A stretch of 64,000 nucleotides of DNA from contig DBYR01000014.1 in assembly GCA_002310215.1 (NCBI GenBank), positions 288,460 through 352,459 on the forward strand, written 5' to 3'. The notes below the pieces were generated by a model. The model saw only the letters and a program-made list of their open reading frames with translations. It had not been told where the DNA came from and made no database searches. This DNA is from Bacteroidales bacterium UBA1181. GTDB lineage: Bacteria > Bacteroidota > Bacteroidia > Bacteroidales > Paludibacteraceae. This document shows, piece by piece, positions 63,264 through 64,000 of this stretch (positions within the stretch are counted from its first letter, which is position 1; each line of letters opens with the position of its first letter). The translations under genes were made by a program, and so were the position numbers.

Positions 63264-64000
63264 ATGGGCAAAAAAGAGCAAGATAAGAGGGCAGACATGG
63301 AGAAAAACACAGAAGGAGAAGGGAAAGGTGGTTTGTATCCATTGCTAAAAAAAATGAAGGACGAGCGTATACAGACGGCCATCGGGCTGGTGCTGTTGAC
63401 GTTTGGTCTCTATTTGGCGTTGGCTTTCGTCTCGTTCTTTTTTACGGGATGGCAGGACCAAAGCCTCTTGCAGAACACGCAAGGATTCACGTTAGACTAC
63501 ATCAACGAGAATGTGAGGAACTGGGCGGGCCTGAGAGGCGCCAAATTGGCTGATTTCTTTATCAACCACACATTTGGTATATCTTGCCTCCTATATCTTT
63601 TCTACTACTTCCTTTGTGCGCTTTGGCTGATGCACATCCGTCCATTTCGCATGTGCCGCACATTCCTGATCTGCTCCTTCTTCCTGATTTGGCTATCCCT
63701 CTTCTTCGGGTTCTTCTTCATGAAGTATTACGAGACGACGCACCTTTTCTGGGGGGGCGAACATGGCTATTTCATCTCTCTATGGCTGCGTTCCAACGTG
63801 GGTGTGGCGGGAACATCCCTATTGTTAATACTCTCCCTGATTTTGTTCATTATCTGCGCTTATAAAACCGCTCTGCCGAAACTGAAAGTGGCGGGCGCCA
63901 CAATCGTCTCCAAGATAAAGAAGTTAGAGACGGATCCTATACCTTCTATCGCAACCGATGGCGAGACGCCTACGACCGATGGTGGAAACGAGGAGGGAAC
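63264..64000 (+). CDS. ftsK: DNA translocase FtsK, N-terminal part (partial)
   Basis: The frame is open from ATG 63264 to the window end (about 245 residues). After a charged start, it has four strongly hydrophobic segments (beginning TAIGLVLLTFGLYLALAF, then ISCLLYLFYYFLCALWL, TFLICSFFLIWLSLFF, and VAGTSLLLILSLILFII) and the segment WAGLRGAKLADFFIN, the Bacteroidetes-type FtsK four-helix domain. The motor domain lies outside the window. FtsK pumps DNA at the division septum. Confidence 0.9.
   Translation, partial: MGKKEQDKRADMEKNTEGEGKGGLYPLLKKMKDERIQTAIGLVLLTFGLYLALAFVSFFFTGWQDQSLLQNTQGFTLDYINENVRNWAGLRGAKLADFFINHTFGISCLLYLFYYFLCALWLMHIRPFRMCRTFLICSFFLIWLSLFFGFFFMKYYETTHLFWGGEHGYFISLWLRSNVGVAGTSLLLILSLILFIICAYKTALPKLKVAGATIVSKIKKLETDPIPSIATDGETPTTDGGNEEG

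Overview
This window is a chromosomal segment of a Bacteroidales (Bacteroidota) bacterium; I cannot name family or genus. The evidence is coherent: type IX secretion (T9SS) sorting domains of both types, a PorP/SprF protein next to an OmpA/PD40 protein, a Rho factor with a long disordered insert, an FtsK with the Bacteroidetes-type four-helix N-terminus, a DUF3078 outer-membrane protein, and repeated promoters of the Bacteroidetes form TTTG-N19/20-TAnnTTTGC.

Region 1 (1-25,910, all + strand) is a surface-polysaccharide locus entered part-way. It opens with the end of a DegT sugar aminotransferase and rmlB, closed by a terminator. A long operon then runs from about 1,860 to 25,910. It carries diacetamido-uronic acid genes (wbpD-like and wbpB-like), UDP-glucuronate (ugd), UDP-galactofuranose (glf) and GDP-L-fucose (gmd, fcl) supply, a nucleotidyltransferase/PLP-enzyme fusion with two LicD genes (predicted phospho-substituent transfer), a Wzx flippase, a Wzy-like polymerase, five glycosyltransferases, three acyltransferase-3 membrane proteins, a secreted beta-helix protein and a radical SAM/SPASM protein with its own internal promoter. 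The layout indicates a Wzx/Wzy-type O-antigen or capsule containing galactofuranose and fucose. A perfect 18-bp hairpin closes the locus.

Region 2 (25,992-32,470) is housekeeping: tsaB (-), yicC, gmk, nadD, a TPR membrane protein, ribH, tRNA-Tyr, tRNA-Gly and rho.

Region 3 (32,560-38,680) encodes T9SS-linked surface proteins: two consecutive repeat proteins that look like one ancestral CHU_C (type B) adhesin split by an in-frame-length insertion of about 1.15 kb, then OmpA/PD40 and PorP/SprF. This is the most unusual structure I found.

Region 4 (38,775-49,723) mixes a - strand membrane operon (YqiA-like hydrolase, DUF2157, GDYXXLXY-like, MgtC/DUF4010), a + strand run (rsmG, pcm, MBL-fold hydrolase, orphan FecE-like ATPase) and - strand HAD phosphatase, DUF3078 barrel and lepA.

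Region 5 (50,214-60,582) is a 3,241-residue secreted protein with LamG and fibronectin-like domains and a T9SS type A tail, followed by a coiled-coil lipoprotein that shares a domain with it. Region 6 (60,842-64,000) is era, der and the start of ftsK.

No CRISPR array, transposase, integrase, phage gene or rRNA was seen.
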